This document shows positions 25,012 through 34,007 of a DNA stretch of 64,000 bases, in pieces (position 1 is the first letter of the stretch; each line of letters starts with the position of its first letter). Source of the stretch: an uncultured Clostridia bacterium. GTDB taxonomy: Bacteria; Bacillota; Clostridia; TANB77; UBA1234. The notes beneath the pieces were generated by a model, which was given only the letters and a program-made list of their open reading frames with translations, made no database searches and was not told the DNA's origin. The DNA lies in assembly GCA_934132775.1 (NCBI GenBank), contig CAKPAA010000002.1, positions 62,001 to 126,000 of the forward strand, read 5' to 3'. The position numbers and the translations under genes are program-made.

Positions 25012-25356
25012 TTACCCAGAAATAATCATTTTTATTGCTACATATATTAAAAATATATCGAATGTTATTGAGAGTGCTGTTTGTGGTATTTTTTTCATTA
25101 TTTTTGCTCCTATGATTCCACCTATTGCTCCTCCTAATGCGGCTTTTAATGATAAGTTTATATCGATGTAATTTTGTTTGGCATATATTATTGTGGTTAT
25201 TAGTGTAGCTACTAGTATTATTGAAAGTGTGGTGCCTCTTGCTTTGTATTCGTCTATTTTTTGTATTTTTGTTAGTGCCGGCAATATTATTAGTCCTCCA
25301 CCTGTGCCGAAGAAACCGTTTATTAGCCCACCTAATAGACCTATTATATATGTCAC
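25012..25356 (-). CDS. TSUP (TauE/SafE) transporter, half-size subunit A
   Basis: 114 aa with the repeat signature GLLGGLINGFFGTGGGLIILPAL and about four membrane helices, matching the N-terminal half of TauE/SafE permeases. It starts with GTG at 25356 after AAAGGAG. Together with the next gene it would make one full-length eight-helix transporter as a heterodimer. Both halves end cleanly, and the second has its own start, so this looks like a genuine split rather than a frameshift. Confidence 0.85.
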   Translation of the reverse strand: MTYIIGLLGGLINGFFGTGGGLIILPALTKIQKIDEYKARGTTLSIILVATLITTIIYAKQNYIDINLSLKAALGGAIGGIIGAKIMKKIPQTALSITFDIFLIYVAIKMIISG

Positions 25357-25400
25357 TTTTTCACTCCTTTGATTAAAGTTTTTATTCTTTTATTTTTTAT

Positions 25401-25544
25401 AAAAAGTAATTGAGACTTTTCTAAAAATAATTTACTTTTTTATATACCTTATATACCATACCTACCGAGAAAAAAGTAATAGAAAAATTTTTTCTCCTAC
25501 CTACCCATACCGAGCCGAAAAAATTTCTTCTATTACTTTTTCTC
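25401..25544. repeat. Long imperfect inverted repeat with G-tract loop, plus related short repeat
   Basis: Arms 25467-25494 and 25517-25544 (28 bases each) are almost perfectly complementary, differing only by small A-run shifts, around a 22-base loop. On the minus strand the loop and flank carry five GG or GGG tracts. A smaller inverted repeat with the same AAAAAGTAA core lies at 25401-25409/25432-25440. It sits in the 345-base gap between rarA and the TSUP genes. Nothing else is recognised in that gap. Confidence 0.7.
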
Positions 25545-25701
25545 TTTCTAGTGTTGCAATCTGTTTTTATTATTAAATAAATATAAATTTTAATTTACTA
25601 AAATACATCAACTGTTCACTCATTTTTATATTACATTAATTTTTATTACTAAGTTTTGAGAACTTACCTGTCTTTGCTGTTTAAATATGCTTTTCTTTGC
25701 T

Positions 25702-26958
25702 TTATTTTAATTTTTCTTCTGTTTCATCTGGTATGTAGTATTTTGTGCCTAGCATTTTGTCTGGCAAGTATTGTTGTTCCACTTCGTGGTTTGGATAATC
25801 GTGTGGATATTTATAGCCTACATTGTATCCGAAGTTTTGCATTTCTTCTACTGGTGCGTTTCTGATGTGCATTGGTATTGTTCCTGTATCCATATTTTCT
25901 ACATCATTTAATGCTTTGTTTATCCCTAGATATGCTGCATTTGATTTTGGGCTTCTTGCTACATATGTTGCTGCGTGTGCTAGTAATAGTCTTGCTTCTG
26001 GCATTCCAATTTGATGTACCGCTTCCATTGCTGAAGTTGCTACTACCAGTGCATTTGAGTTTGCCATTCCCACATCTTCTGATGCACAAATCACTATTCT
26101 TCTTGCTAAAAACATCGGATCTTCTCCTGCATATAACGCTCTTGCCAAATAGAATAGTACCGCGTCTGCATCTCCTCCTCGCATTGATTTTATGAATGCA
26201 CTTATATTGTCATAGTGGCTATCTCCATTTTTATCAAATTGCACTTTCTTTTTCTGTATGCACTCACTTGCTATTTCTTTCGTTATTTTTATTTCACCAT
26301 TTGCATCCATTTCTGTTGTCAACGCAGCTATTTCTAGTGCATTTAATGCAACTCTTACATCTCCACCTGACAACATTGCTATATATTCTAGTACTCCATC
26401 TTCTATTGTCAAATCATAGTATCCCAATCCTTTTTCTTTATTATGCAAAGCATTATCTAATATTTCTACTATGTCTTCTTCTGTAAGTGGTTCTAGTTTA
26501 AAAACTGTTGAACGTGAAATTAAAGCTTTATTTACTGAAAAATATGGATTTTCTGTTGTTGCTCCTATTAGTATAATCGTGCCATTTTCTACATATGGCA
26601 ATAAGGCATCTTGTTGTAATTTGTTAAATCTATGAATTTCATCGATAAATAATACAGTTCGCCCCGTTGGATTTAAAAGTAAATTTCGTGATTCTTCTAC
26701 TATTGCTTTTATATCTGCAACTCCTGCTGATACTGCGTTTAATCGTGCAAATTTGTCTTTTGTAGATTTCGCAATTACTCTTGCTAGTGACGTTTTTCCA
26801 CAACCTGGTGGTCCCCAAAGTATTATGCTTGATAGTCTATCGGCTTTTATGAGTCTGTATAACATTTTGTCTTTTCCTAAAATATGCTTTTGTCCAACAT
26901 ATTCATCTATCGTTGTTGGACACATTCTATATGCAAGTGGTATATTTTTTTTGTCCAT
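25702..26958 (-). CDS. rarA: Replication-associated recombination protein A (RarA/MgsA)
   Basis: 418 aa AAA+ ATPase related to clamp loaders. Walker A is GPPGCGKT and Walker B is FIDEIHRF, followed by sensor ATTENPYFSVN and arginine-finger region ISRS. The C-terminal half has the RarA tetramerisation part with HIRNAP and YKYPHDYP. It acts at stalled replication forks. The start follows AAGGGAG. It follows ruvA by 10 bases, and no ruvB is present. Confidence 0.94.
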   Translation of the reverse strand: MDKKNIPLAYRMCPTTIDEYVGQKHILGKDKMLYRLIKADRLSSIILWGPPGCGKTSLARVIAKSTKDKFARLNAVSAGVADIKAIVEESRNLLLNPTGRTVLFIDEIHRFNKLQQDALLPYVENGTIILIGATTENPYFSVNKALISRSTVFKLEPLTEEDIVEILDNALHNKEKGLGYYDLTIEDGVLEYIAMLSGGDVRVALNALEIAALTTEMDANGEIKITKEIASECIQKKKVQFDKNGDSHYDNISAFIKSMRGGDADAVLFYLARALYAGEDPMFLARRIVICASEDVGMANSNALVVATSAMEAVHQIGMPEARLLLAHAATYVARSPKSNAAYLGINKALNDVENMDTGTIPMHIRNAPVEEMQNFGYNVGYKYPHDYPNHEVEQQYLPDKMLGTKYYIPDETEEKLK

Positions 26959-26968
26959 TTTTTCTCCC

Positions 26969-27574
26969 TTATTTCTTTGTAAAGTATAATAATGCTTTCT
27001 TTATTATTTCTTCAATTGTCAATCCTGTTGCATCAAATGACGTTGCCGCTTTTGTTGCTTCTTTAACAGGATACCCTAAAACTTGAAGTGCTGATATTGC
27101 CTCATGTATATTATCATCTTTTCCTATTGCTGTTTGAATTTCAAAATCGCCATCTGCTGCAATTGCTTCTTCTGATTTTAGTTTGTCTTTTAATTCTAAT
27201 ATTATTCTTTGTGCTGATTTTGCTCCTATTCCTGGCAATTTTGTTAATTCTTTTATGTCATTTGAAATAACTGAAAGTGCGAATTTTGACGGTGTTATAT
27301 TTGACAAAATTGCTGTTGCTGATTTTGCCCCAACCCCACTTACACCAATTAACAATTCAAACATTCTCAATTCTTCCAATGTAGTAAAGCCATACAAGCT
27401 AATATTATCTTCTCTTACGTGATGATGTGTGAATACCTTTACATTTGTTCCTATTTCACCTAATTTATCTATTGTTGTTAATGGTGCAAATATTTTATAT
27501 CCAATTCCACCAGTTTCAACCACTATATAATCTGTTCCTTTTATTTCTAATGTTCCTTTTATATATGCGTACAT
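26969..27574 (-). CDS. ruvA: Holliday junction branch migration protein RuvA
   Basis: 201 aa, normal length. The N-terminal OB domain opens MYAYIKGTLEIKG, two helix-hairpin-helix motifs follow (LIGVSGVGAKSATAILSN, KLPGIGAKSAQRIILELK), and the C-terminal domain III binds RuvB (ISALQVLGYP). The ATG at 27574 was chosen for the GAGAGGAG site; an earlier in-frame ATG adds a charged stretch and lacks a site. RuvB, usually adjacent, is replaced here by rarA. Confidence 0.95.
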   Translation of the reverse strand: MYAYIKGTLEIKGTDYIVVETGGIGYKIFAPLTTIDKLGEIGTNVKVFTHHHVREDNISLYGFTTLEELRMFELLIGVSGVGAKSATAILSNITPSKFALSVISNDIKELTKLPGIGAKSAQRIILELKDKLKSEEAIAADGDFEIQTAIGKDDNIHEAISALQVLGYPVKEATKAATSFDATGLTIEEIIKKALLYFTKK

Positions 27575-27664
27575 TTTTGTTCTCCTCTCTTTTCGTAACA
27601 TACATTTAAAGTGTACATTAGTTCGTGTAGTAAGTCAATGAATATTTTTATATATTTATTTAGC

Positions 27665-27706
27665 AAAATAGGATTTGAACCCAAATACTGATTCAAATCC
27701 TATTTT
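27665..27706 (-). terminator. Terminator after cyclophilin gene
   Basis: Perfect 15-bp stem (27665-27679 with 27692-27706) and a 12-base loop. Weak U-tract on the minus strand. Confidence 0.75.
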
Positions 27707-27720
27707 TTAATTTCTTGTTT

Positions 27721-28530
27721 TTATTGTACTTTTTCTGGTTCTGGATATGTTACTCCAAATGTTTCTACTGTCATACTTTTTATCACTGGTGGCTCTACTG
27801 GCCTGTCTGCTTCTTGCATTTGTCTGATATATTCTTCAACGTTTGCATATTGTAATAATGGGTCGATGTTTGCACTTCTTCTTATTACTTTTGAATTTAC
27901 TACTTTATCAACTACGTCCATTCCCTCTATTACTTTTCCAAATGCTGCATATTGTCCATCTAAGTATGTTGAATCTGATGTTACTACGAAGAACTGTGAA
28001 CCTGCTGAGTCGTTTGCTTGTGATCTTGCCATTGACAATACTCCTCTTACGTGTGAAATATCGTTTTTAACGCCATTTGATGAAAATTCACCCTTTATTG
28101 AGTAATCTGGTCCACCTGTTCCGTCTCCTGATGGGTCTCCACCTTGTGCCATAAAGCCTGGTATTACTCTGTGGAATATTAGTCCATTATAAAAGCCTTT
28201 GTTTATCAATGAAATAAAATTATTTACTGTTATTGGTGCTACATCTGGGTATAATACCATTTTTACCGTTCCCATATTTTCTATTTCCATTGTTACTATT
28301 GGTCTTTGTATTTCTTGTTTATCTCCACTTGGTTCTTGCTCTTGTACGTCACCACTTATTTGTTCCCCACTATTATTTTCAATTTCGCCACTTACTGTTG
28401 TACTTATTTCTCCGCTATTATCACCACTTGTTATTTCTCCTATTGGATTTTTGTTGTTATCACAACCCACTAATGCAAGCGCTAAACATAAACCTAGTAT
28501 TACTAATAATACTTTCTTACTCATTTTCAT
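27721..28530 (-). CDS. Cyclophilin-type peptidyl-prolyl isomerase lipoprotein
   Basis: 269 aa. A lipoprotein signal with lipobox LVGC (Cys about 23) is followed by a Gly/Ser/Glu-rich spacer to residue 75, then a cyclophilin domain containing FHRVIPGFMAQGGDP, GSQFFV and GQYAAFGKV. It should be anchored outside the membrane and fold secreted proteins. The cyclophilin C-terminus carries an extra acidic, Pro-rich extension of about 40 residues. The ATG has a GGAAGG site. Confidence 0.93.
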   Translation of the reverse strand: MKMSKKVLLVILGLCLALALVGCDNNKNPIGEITSGDNSGEISTTVSGEIENNSGEQISGDVQEQEPSGDKQEIQRPIVTMEIENMGTVKMVLYPDVAPITVNNFISLINKGFYNGLIFHRVIPGFMAQGGDPSGDGTGGPDYSIKGEFSSNGVKNDISHVRGVLSMARSQANDSAGSQFFVVTSDSTYLDGQYAAFGKVIEGMDVVDKVVNSKVIRRSANIDPLLQYANVEEYIRQMQEADRPVEPPVIKSMTVETFGVTYPEPEKVQ

Positions 28531-28607
28531 TTATATTTACCTTCCTTTCTTTTTTCATCTCTCTTAGTTTAATCAACTTTTTGGATATAGTCAAGTAAAG
28601 AAAAAAA

Positions 28608-28631
28608 TTAAGGCCATCATAACAGCCTTAA
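28608..28631 (-). terminator. Terminator overlapping the divIVA stop codon
   Basis: TTAAGGC/GCCTTAA stem (28608-28614 with 28625-28631) whose first bases include the divIVA TAA. A run of seven T follows on the minus strand. Confidence 0.85.
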
Positions 28632-29083
28632 TCATCATTTTTATTCATTTCCTTTAATAGTTCTAGTTGCGAAATTAAAAGAGATTCCATTTTTGCCTTA
28701 TATACATCGAACTGCTTTCTCGTTTCTCCGTACTGCATCTCTGTTTCTATTTTCTGTTTCTTTATCTCATCGACTGCTTTGCTCGCATTTATCTCTGCTT
28801 GTTTCACTATATTGTCTGCTTCGACTTTGGCATTTTGTTTTACTGTCTCTGCTGTGCCTTGTGCAACAACTAGTGCATTTTGCAAAGTATCTTCAATAGA
28901 TTTATAATGTTGAATTCCTTGGTTCAACATCTCTATCTTGTCTTTATACTCTATATTTTCTTTATATAACTTTTCATAATCTGCAAGTAACGATGCCATA
29001 AACTCGTGTACTTCGTTTACGCTGTATCCGTTTACCATTTGTTTATTAAAAGTTTTATTTTCTATCTCTAACGGAGTTAACAT
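28628..29083 (-). CDS. divIVA: DivIVA-domain cell division protein
   Basis: 151 aa. The N-terminus LTPLEIENKTFNKQMVNGY followed by VNEVHEFM is the DivIVA membrane-binding module that recognises curved membrane. The rest is a long coiled coil (about 40-145). It has a GGAGG site and lies 27 bases after sepF, so the two are co-transcribed, as in the division clusters of other Firmicutes. The usual neighbours yggS, ylmG and ylmH are absent. GpsB-type proteins share the module but are shorter. Confidence 0.92.
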   Translation of the reverse strand: MLTPLEIENKTFNKQMVNGYSVNEVHEFMASLLADYEKLYKENIEYKDKIEMLNQGIQHYKSIEDTLQNALVVAQGTAETVKQNAKVEADNIVKQAEINASKAVDEIKKQKIETEMQYGETRKQFDVYKAKMESLLISQLELLKEMNKNDD

Positions 29084-29110
29084 CTGTTTTATCCTCCTTT
29101 TTTATCTCTT

Positions 29111-29581
29111 TTACTTTATCCAAGATACTGAAAGTTTGTTTTTTATATCTTCTTTCATAACCTCATTTGTTATTTCGTAGTTAAATGGTGCTACTAAAAA
29201 GATCGAATTTGAAATCTTTTGGATATTTCCATCTAATCCATAAACTGCACCGCTTATGAAGTCTACAATTCTTCTTGCTACATCTTTATTAACATACTCT
29301 AAGTTAACAATTATTGACTTCTTTTCTTTAAGATGTTCACATATTTCCTCAGATTGTTCAAATGTGCTTGGTTGTGAAATTACAACTCTTACTTGTTGCA
29401 TTCCTGGCATTCCAACAACTTTATTATTTTTCTTGCTTGTATTTGTTGGAGTTACAGGTGCACTTTCTTTATCTTCTACATATTGAGCATTATTAACATC
29501 ATATTGATCGTCATACTCATCATATTCATCATTACTAACACCTAACATATCCCAAACTTTATTCATAAATTTATTTCCCAC
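29111..29581 (-). CDS. sepF: Cell division protein SepF
   Basis: 156 aa. The start GTG at 29581 gives (M)GNKFMNKVWDMLGVS, the amphipathic membrane-targeting helix of SepF, and follows GAGGAGGT. The central linker is Asp/Tyr-rich, and the C-terminal SepF domain has QVRVVISQPSTFEQ and VNLEYVNKDVARRIVDFISG. SepF tethers FtsZ to the membrane and bundles it. An in-frame upstream ATG would bury this helix and is less likely. It has its own promoter. Confidence 0.94.
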   Translation of the reverse strand: MGNKFMNKVWDMLGVSNDEYDEYDDQYDVNNAQYVEDKESAPVTPTNTSKKNNKVVGMPGMQQVRVVISQPSTFEQSEEICEHLKEKKSIIVNLEYVNKDVARRIVDFISGAVYGLDGNIQKISNSIFLVAPFNYEITNEVMKEDIKNKLSVSWIK

Positions 29582-29626
29582 AAAAAAGACCTCCTCAAAC
29601 ATACTATTTATCATTTGTACGCTTAT

Positions 29627-29655
29627 ATTTTATTTATATATAAAGACAATGTCAA
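29627..29655 (-). promoter_or_regulatory. sepF-divIVA promoter
   Basis: Minus-strand TTGACA (29650-29655), a 17-base spacer and TAAAAT (29627-29632). Confidence 0.7.
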
Positions 29656-29709
29656 ATGAAACAACTTTTTGTAACTATAATTTAATAATTCCGTAACATT
29701 TTTGTAACA

Positions 29710-31017
29710 TTATCTACTTATTTCGACTTCATCATACATTTTTATCGTCGCTCTTCCAGCTATTTCACTTTCACTCAGTCCAAGATTCCTTAATTCTGAA
29801 TCTGAATAATTATCTATTATAACAAAATCTCTTGCTTCTTTTAGAATTTTGACATATGCCGTTTCTAAGTAATATGCCTTTTTTATTGTTATCGTTGCAA
29901 GCTCTATTTGTTTAGTTGATGCAATATCTCCTGATTCATTTGCTTCTGCATCTCCAGATGTATTCTCTGCAATATTTATTTTAGAATATGTTATTGCCTC
30001 CTTATTTACTTTTAATCCTGTTGAACTCCACCATACGACATCTAAACCTATTTTTCTGTATTTTGTAAGTTCTTCAACATTCGACTGTATTTTGAAAACG
30101 ATTAAGACATTTCCACTTTCTTTTGATATGTATTCTATTGTTGCTGGAATTAGCTTGTCCTCAGTGTTTTTAAATCTTAAATATACAGTGCTATTTAATT
30201 TAACATCGTTAGCTTCTTGTGAATTCATTGAAACTGCTACGTAACATTCAAAATTATTTACTATTTTTACTTTTTTCTGATTTACTGGTATTTCTCCATT
30301 TAGTGTAGTTTTCAAGTTTTTCAAAGCCGTTGTGGTAAGTGATGAAATTGAATTATATGTTAAAACATTTTCTAAATTATCTACTCTATACGAAACTAAT
30401 CCAGCACTAGGTGATAGCAATGTTCTTTCAGAATCATTTAATTCCTTTTCGTATTCTGCCCTTTGACTTATTAAATTTTTTAATTCAGAACCTGCTGGAC
30501 TTAGCTCTCCAACTATTTTTGCTTTTTTTTCTATTTTTTCATTTATGTATTTTTTATATTCTTTTATTGAATTCACGCTTATATTGCCTCTTACGTTTGT
30601 GTATATATAGTTTTCTATCTCTGCTTCTAAATTTTTCACATCACTTGTAAATATAGTTTGCTGGCTTTCTACCGCCTTGTCTATTTTTTCATCAAGCTTA
30701 GCTATTTTATCCATTATCTGTTCTTCTGATTTTGATACATAAGTTATAATTGGCGAACCTTTTGCAACTCTTGTTGCATCTTTCACTTCTGATTTTATCA
30801 TTCCATCATAATCGGAAGTATCAACTATTTCTTCGTTTCTTATAACGTAACCAACAACTTCTTCATAGTTTATTAGCTCACCTTTCTTTATCATCACAGT
30901 ACTAGCTGGCTTTTGAAAAAGTTGAACTATCGAAACAATAAAATATATAAACAAAATTATAAACAGCGATATTAACACAAATATTAAGTTCTGGCTTGCT
31001 CTTGTCTTTTGTTTCAT
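29710..31017 (-). CDS. HlyD-like membrane fusion protein
   Basis: 435 aa. One N-terminal membrane helix (about 10-34) is followed by a biotinyl-lipoyl-like segment (GELINYEEVVGYVIRNEE), a charged coiled coil (about 105-200) and beta-barrel parts. Such proteins occur beside sepF in many Clostridia. No ABC transporter is nearby, so a role in a classic efflux pump is not supported; a link to division or envelope assembly is inference from position. It starts 12 bases after miaA, with a GGAGGT site, at the end of the mutS-mutL-miaA run. Confidence 0.8.
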   Translation of the reverse strand: MKQKTRASQNLIFVLISLFIILFIYFIVSIVQLFQKPASTVMIKKGELINYEEVVGYVIRNEEIVDTSDYDGMIKSEVKDATRVAKGSPIITYVSKSEEQIMDKIAKLDEKIDKAVESQQTIFTSDVKNLEAEIENYIYTNVRGNISVNSIKEYKKYINEKIEKKAKIVGELSPAGSELKNLISQRAEYEKELNDSERTLLSPSAGLVSYRVDNLENVLTYNSISSLTTTALKNLKTTLNGEIPVNQKKVKIVNNFECYVAVSMNSQEANDVKLNSTVYLRFKNTEDKLIPATIEYISKESGNVLIVFKIQSNVEELTKYRKIGLDVVWWSSTGLKVNKEAITYSKINIAENTSGDAEANESGDIASTKQIELATITIKKAYYLETAYVKILKEARDFVIIDNYSDSELRNLGLSESEIAGRATIKMYDEVEISR

Positions 31018-31029
31018 AGCTTACCTCCT

Positions 31030-31935
31030 CTACGCTTTCATGTCTAGTAAAATTCTATCTACGATTTCGTCTAGTTTACACCAAATAATTGCTTTTTCTC
31101 TTCTAAACCAAGTTAATTGTCTTTTTGCATATCTTCTTGTTTCCATTTTCAATTTTTCAGCCATCTCGTCATATGATAATTTTCCGTCCAGGTATTCCTT
31201 TACTTCTTTATATCCAAGACCTTGAATTGCAGTCGACGAAAAAGTATATTTTTCTAACAATTCTTTTACTTCATCTATAAGCCCATCTTCTAGCATTTTA
31301 TCTACTCTTTTATTTATTCTATCATATAACACTTCTCTATTTGTTTCAATACCGTAAAGTTTATAATCAAAAGGGACTTCTTTGCGTGACTCTTTATCTA
31401 ATAATGTTTTTGTTTTACCTGTCACCTTATATATTTCTAATGCTCTTATAACTCTTCTAACATTATTAGCATCTATATTTTTAGCTGCCTCAGGATCTAT
31501 TTTTTCTAGCATTTCGTGAAGATAATGATTTCCTTTTTCTTCTGCTAATTCAGTCATCTCTTTTCTATAATTAGGATCCTCATTAACCTCACAAAATTCT
31601 ATACCATTGATTAGGGTGCTAACATACAGTCCTGTTCCACCAACAATAATAGGTATTTTACCTTTTGAAACAATTTCTTTCACACATTCTATTGCTTTTT
31701 CAACATATTTTGTTACGTTAAAAGTCTCGTTTGGTGCAACCACATCAAACATATAATGCTTAATACCATTCATTTCTTCTAGTGTTGGTTTGGCTGTTCC
31801 AATATTCATTTCTTTGTATATCTGCATTGAATCTGCTGAAATTATTTCACCATTTATCTTTTCAGCAAGTTTTATTGATGCAGATGTTTTTCCTGATGCA
31901 GTTGGTCCAACAATAACTATTACTCTTGGTTTCAC
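31030..31935 (-). CDS. miaA: tRNA dimethylallyltransferase MiaA
   Basis: 301 aa. P-loop GPTASGKT near the N-terminus, then SADSMQIYKEMNIGTAKP and IIVGGTGLYV, all hallmarks of MiaA. It prenylates A37 in tRNAs reading UNN codons. The start is GTG at 31935, with GGAGGT about 11 bases upstream inside the end of mutL. miaA after mutL is a common Firmicutes order. Confidence 0.96.
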   Translation of the reverse strand: MKPRVIVIVGPTASGKTSASIKLAEKINGEIISADSMQIYKEMNIGTAKPTLEEMNGIKHYMFDVVAPNETFNVTKYVEKAIECVKEIVSKGKIPIIVGGTGLYVSTLINGIEFCEVNEDPNYRKEMTELAEEKGNHYLHEMLEKIDPEAAKNIDANNVRRVIRALEIYKVTGKTKTLLDKESRKEVPFDYKLYGIETNREVLYDRINKRVDKMLEDGLIDEVKELLEKYTFSSTAIQGLGYKEVKEYLDGKLSYDEMAEKLKMETRRYAKRQLTWFRREKAIIWCKLDEIVDRILLDMKA

Positions 31936-31943
31936 TTTGTATG

Positions 31944-33968
31944 CTACCTCCTTCCAAATTTCTTTTCTATTTCATATTTTGTTATTCTTATTGCCGTTGG
32001 TCTTCCGTGTGGACACGTGAATGGGTTATCTAGCAATAACATTTGGTCTAATAATCCTCTAATTTCTCTTTCGTCTAACTTCATATTGGCTTTTACAGCA
32101 GCTTTGCAAGCAACCGTTGCTATAAATTTTTCTTCAATATCTTGCTTGTTAGTTCTTGTTGTTATATCAATACCATCCAAAATATCCATGAATAATGCTT
32201 TCGTGTCCATCTCATAGCAAATAACTGGCACACCATTTATTTTAATCGTGTTTTCTCCAAATTCTTCTAGTGAGAAACCAGCTTGTTCAAAAAGGTCAAT
32301 GTGGTCTCTTATCATATGCATATCTCTCTTAGAAACTTCTACTATGTCTGGTAATAAAAGCATTTGCACTTCTTTTCCACCAGAGCGATAAAAATTTTCT
32401 TTTATTTTTTCATACAAAACTCTCTCGTGTGCTGCATGCTGATCTAATATGTATACATCATCATCTAACTGCAATAAAATATATGTATCAAAAGCAACTC
32501 CTAAAATTTTGTAATCCGGAATTGGTGCTTTTTCTGTAAAATCTTTTTCATAAAATGTCTTTATTTGATTTTCTTCTGTAATTGGGTTGTTAGTCTCCTT
32601 ATTGTCCACATTGTAATCGTTACTAACATTAGTCTCTAACTTGTGTAAGTCTTCTGTTTCCTCTGGATTTTGTATATTAGTTGGCGATGATACTTTGCTT
32701 TCAGAAGTTGTTGTTAAATTATTCATAAACGATGTTCCTGCGGTATTTTCTTTTGGTGTAACTTCAATTATATATTCATTTTCTTTTAAATTATCTTCTC
32801 TTACTCCGGCAGTCTTTTCTTGCTTTCCTTTGAATATATCAAACAACGTTCTTTTTGTTTGTTGCTCTTGTGGCTGATTAACATTTTGTGCTTCATTAGA
32901 AGTTTGTGGAAAATGTATTACTGTCGATTGCGGATTAAAGTCCTCTGACACACTTTCTTTGTCTTCATCTCTAACTAAATCAACACCTAGCAACGTGTTT
33001 TTTATTGCATAATGAATTGCTTTAAATACTTTTCCCTCTTCTGAAAATCTTACTTCTAACTTAGCTGGATGCACATTTACATCAACTTGTTCAGGAGGTA
33101 TCACTATGTTTAGTATGCAAAAACCAAATTTTCCGTGTGGTATCATTGTTCTATATGCTTCTTCGGCAGCTGCTGATAAAGTTTTATCTTTTATAAATCT
33201 TCCATTTACATAGAACATTTGATTACTTCTGTTTGACCTTGCTATTTCTGGTTTTCCAACAACTCCTGTTATTTTAATATTTTCATATTGGAAATCTACA
33301 TCAACAAGATTTGAAGCAATATCTTTTCCAAACACATTATACACAACATCAGTCATACTTCCATTTCCGCCTGTATGCAGCACTTCTTTTCTATTATTCA
33401 ATAATTTAAAACTTACTTCCGGATGTATCAATGCTATTCTTTCTACGGCAGTTTCTATATATCCGCCCTCAGTAAAGTCTTTCTTCAAGAACTTATACCT
33501 TACAGGTGTGTTATAAAATAACTCTCTTATTGTTATTGTTGTTCCAAGTGGTGCACCACACTCTTCTTTTAAAATAACGTGTCCACCTTCAACTAGCACT
33601 CTTGTGCCCATTTCGTTGTTTTTAGTTCTTGTTACCATTTCAACTTTTGCAATAGCTGCAATACTTGCCAATGCTTCACCTCTGAACCCCATTGTTGAAA
33701 CTCTTATTAAATCTTCTGCTTTTCTTATTTTACTAGTTGCATGTCTTTCAAAAGCAAGATCAATGTCGTCTGGTTCTATTCCTTTTCCATTGTCTGTTAT
33801 TCTCATATAAGTTATTCCACCATTTTCTATTTCAACCGAAACAGAAGTTGCATTTGCATCTAACGAGTTTTCTACAAGTTCCTTTACAACATTCGCAGGT
33901 CTTTCTATAACCTCACCAGCTGCTATCTGATTTATTGTTAAATCATCTAATAATACTATACTTCCCAT
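31944..33968 (-). CDS. mutL: DNA mismatch repair protein MutL
   Basis: 674 aa. The GHKL ATPase domain has VVKELVENSLDA, DNGKGI and GFRGEALASI. The C-terminal domain carries the endonuclease motif DQHAAHERVLYE and CPHGRPT, as in MutL of bacteria without MutH. The ATG at 33968 follows AAAGGAGGG. The linker (about 340-480) is long and poorly conserved. It lies 39 bases after the DUF692 gene. Confidence 0.96.
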   Translation of the reverse strand: MGSIVLLDDLTINQIAAGEVIERPANVVKELVENSLDANATSVSVEIENGGITYMRITDNGKGIEPDDIDLAFERHATSKIRKAEDLIRVSTMGFRGEALASIAAIAKVEMVTRTKNNEMGTRVLVEGGHVILKEECGAPLGTTITIRELFYNTPVRYKFLKKDFTEGGYIETAVERIALIHPEVSFKLLNNRKEVLHTGGNGSMTDVVYNVFGKDIASNLVDVDFQYENIKITGVVGKPEIARSNRSNQMFYVNGRFIKDKTLSAAAEEAYRTMIPHGKFGFCILNIVIPPEQVDVNVHPAKLEVRFSEEGKVFKAIHYAIKNTLLGVDLVRDEDKESVSEDFNPQSTVIHFPQTSNEAQNVNQPQEQQTKRTLFDIFKGKQEKTAGVREDNLKENEYIIEVTPKENTAGTSFMNNLTTTSESKVSSPTNIQNPEETEDLHKLETNVSNDYNVDNKETNNPITEENQIKTFYEKDFTEKAPIPDYKILGVAFDTYILLQLDDDVYILDQHAAHERVLYEKIKENFYRSGGKEVQMLLLPDIVEVSKRDMHMIRDHIDLFEQAGFSLEEFGENTIKINGVPVICYEMDTKALFMDILDGIDITTRTNKQDIEEKFIATVACKAAVKANMKLDEREIRGLLDQMLLLDNPFTCPHGRPTAIRITKYEIEKKFGRR

Positions 33969-34007
33969 AATACCCTCCTTTTTCATTTATTTTTACTACC
34001 TTAACAC

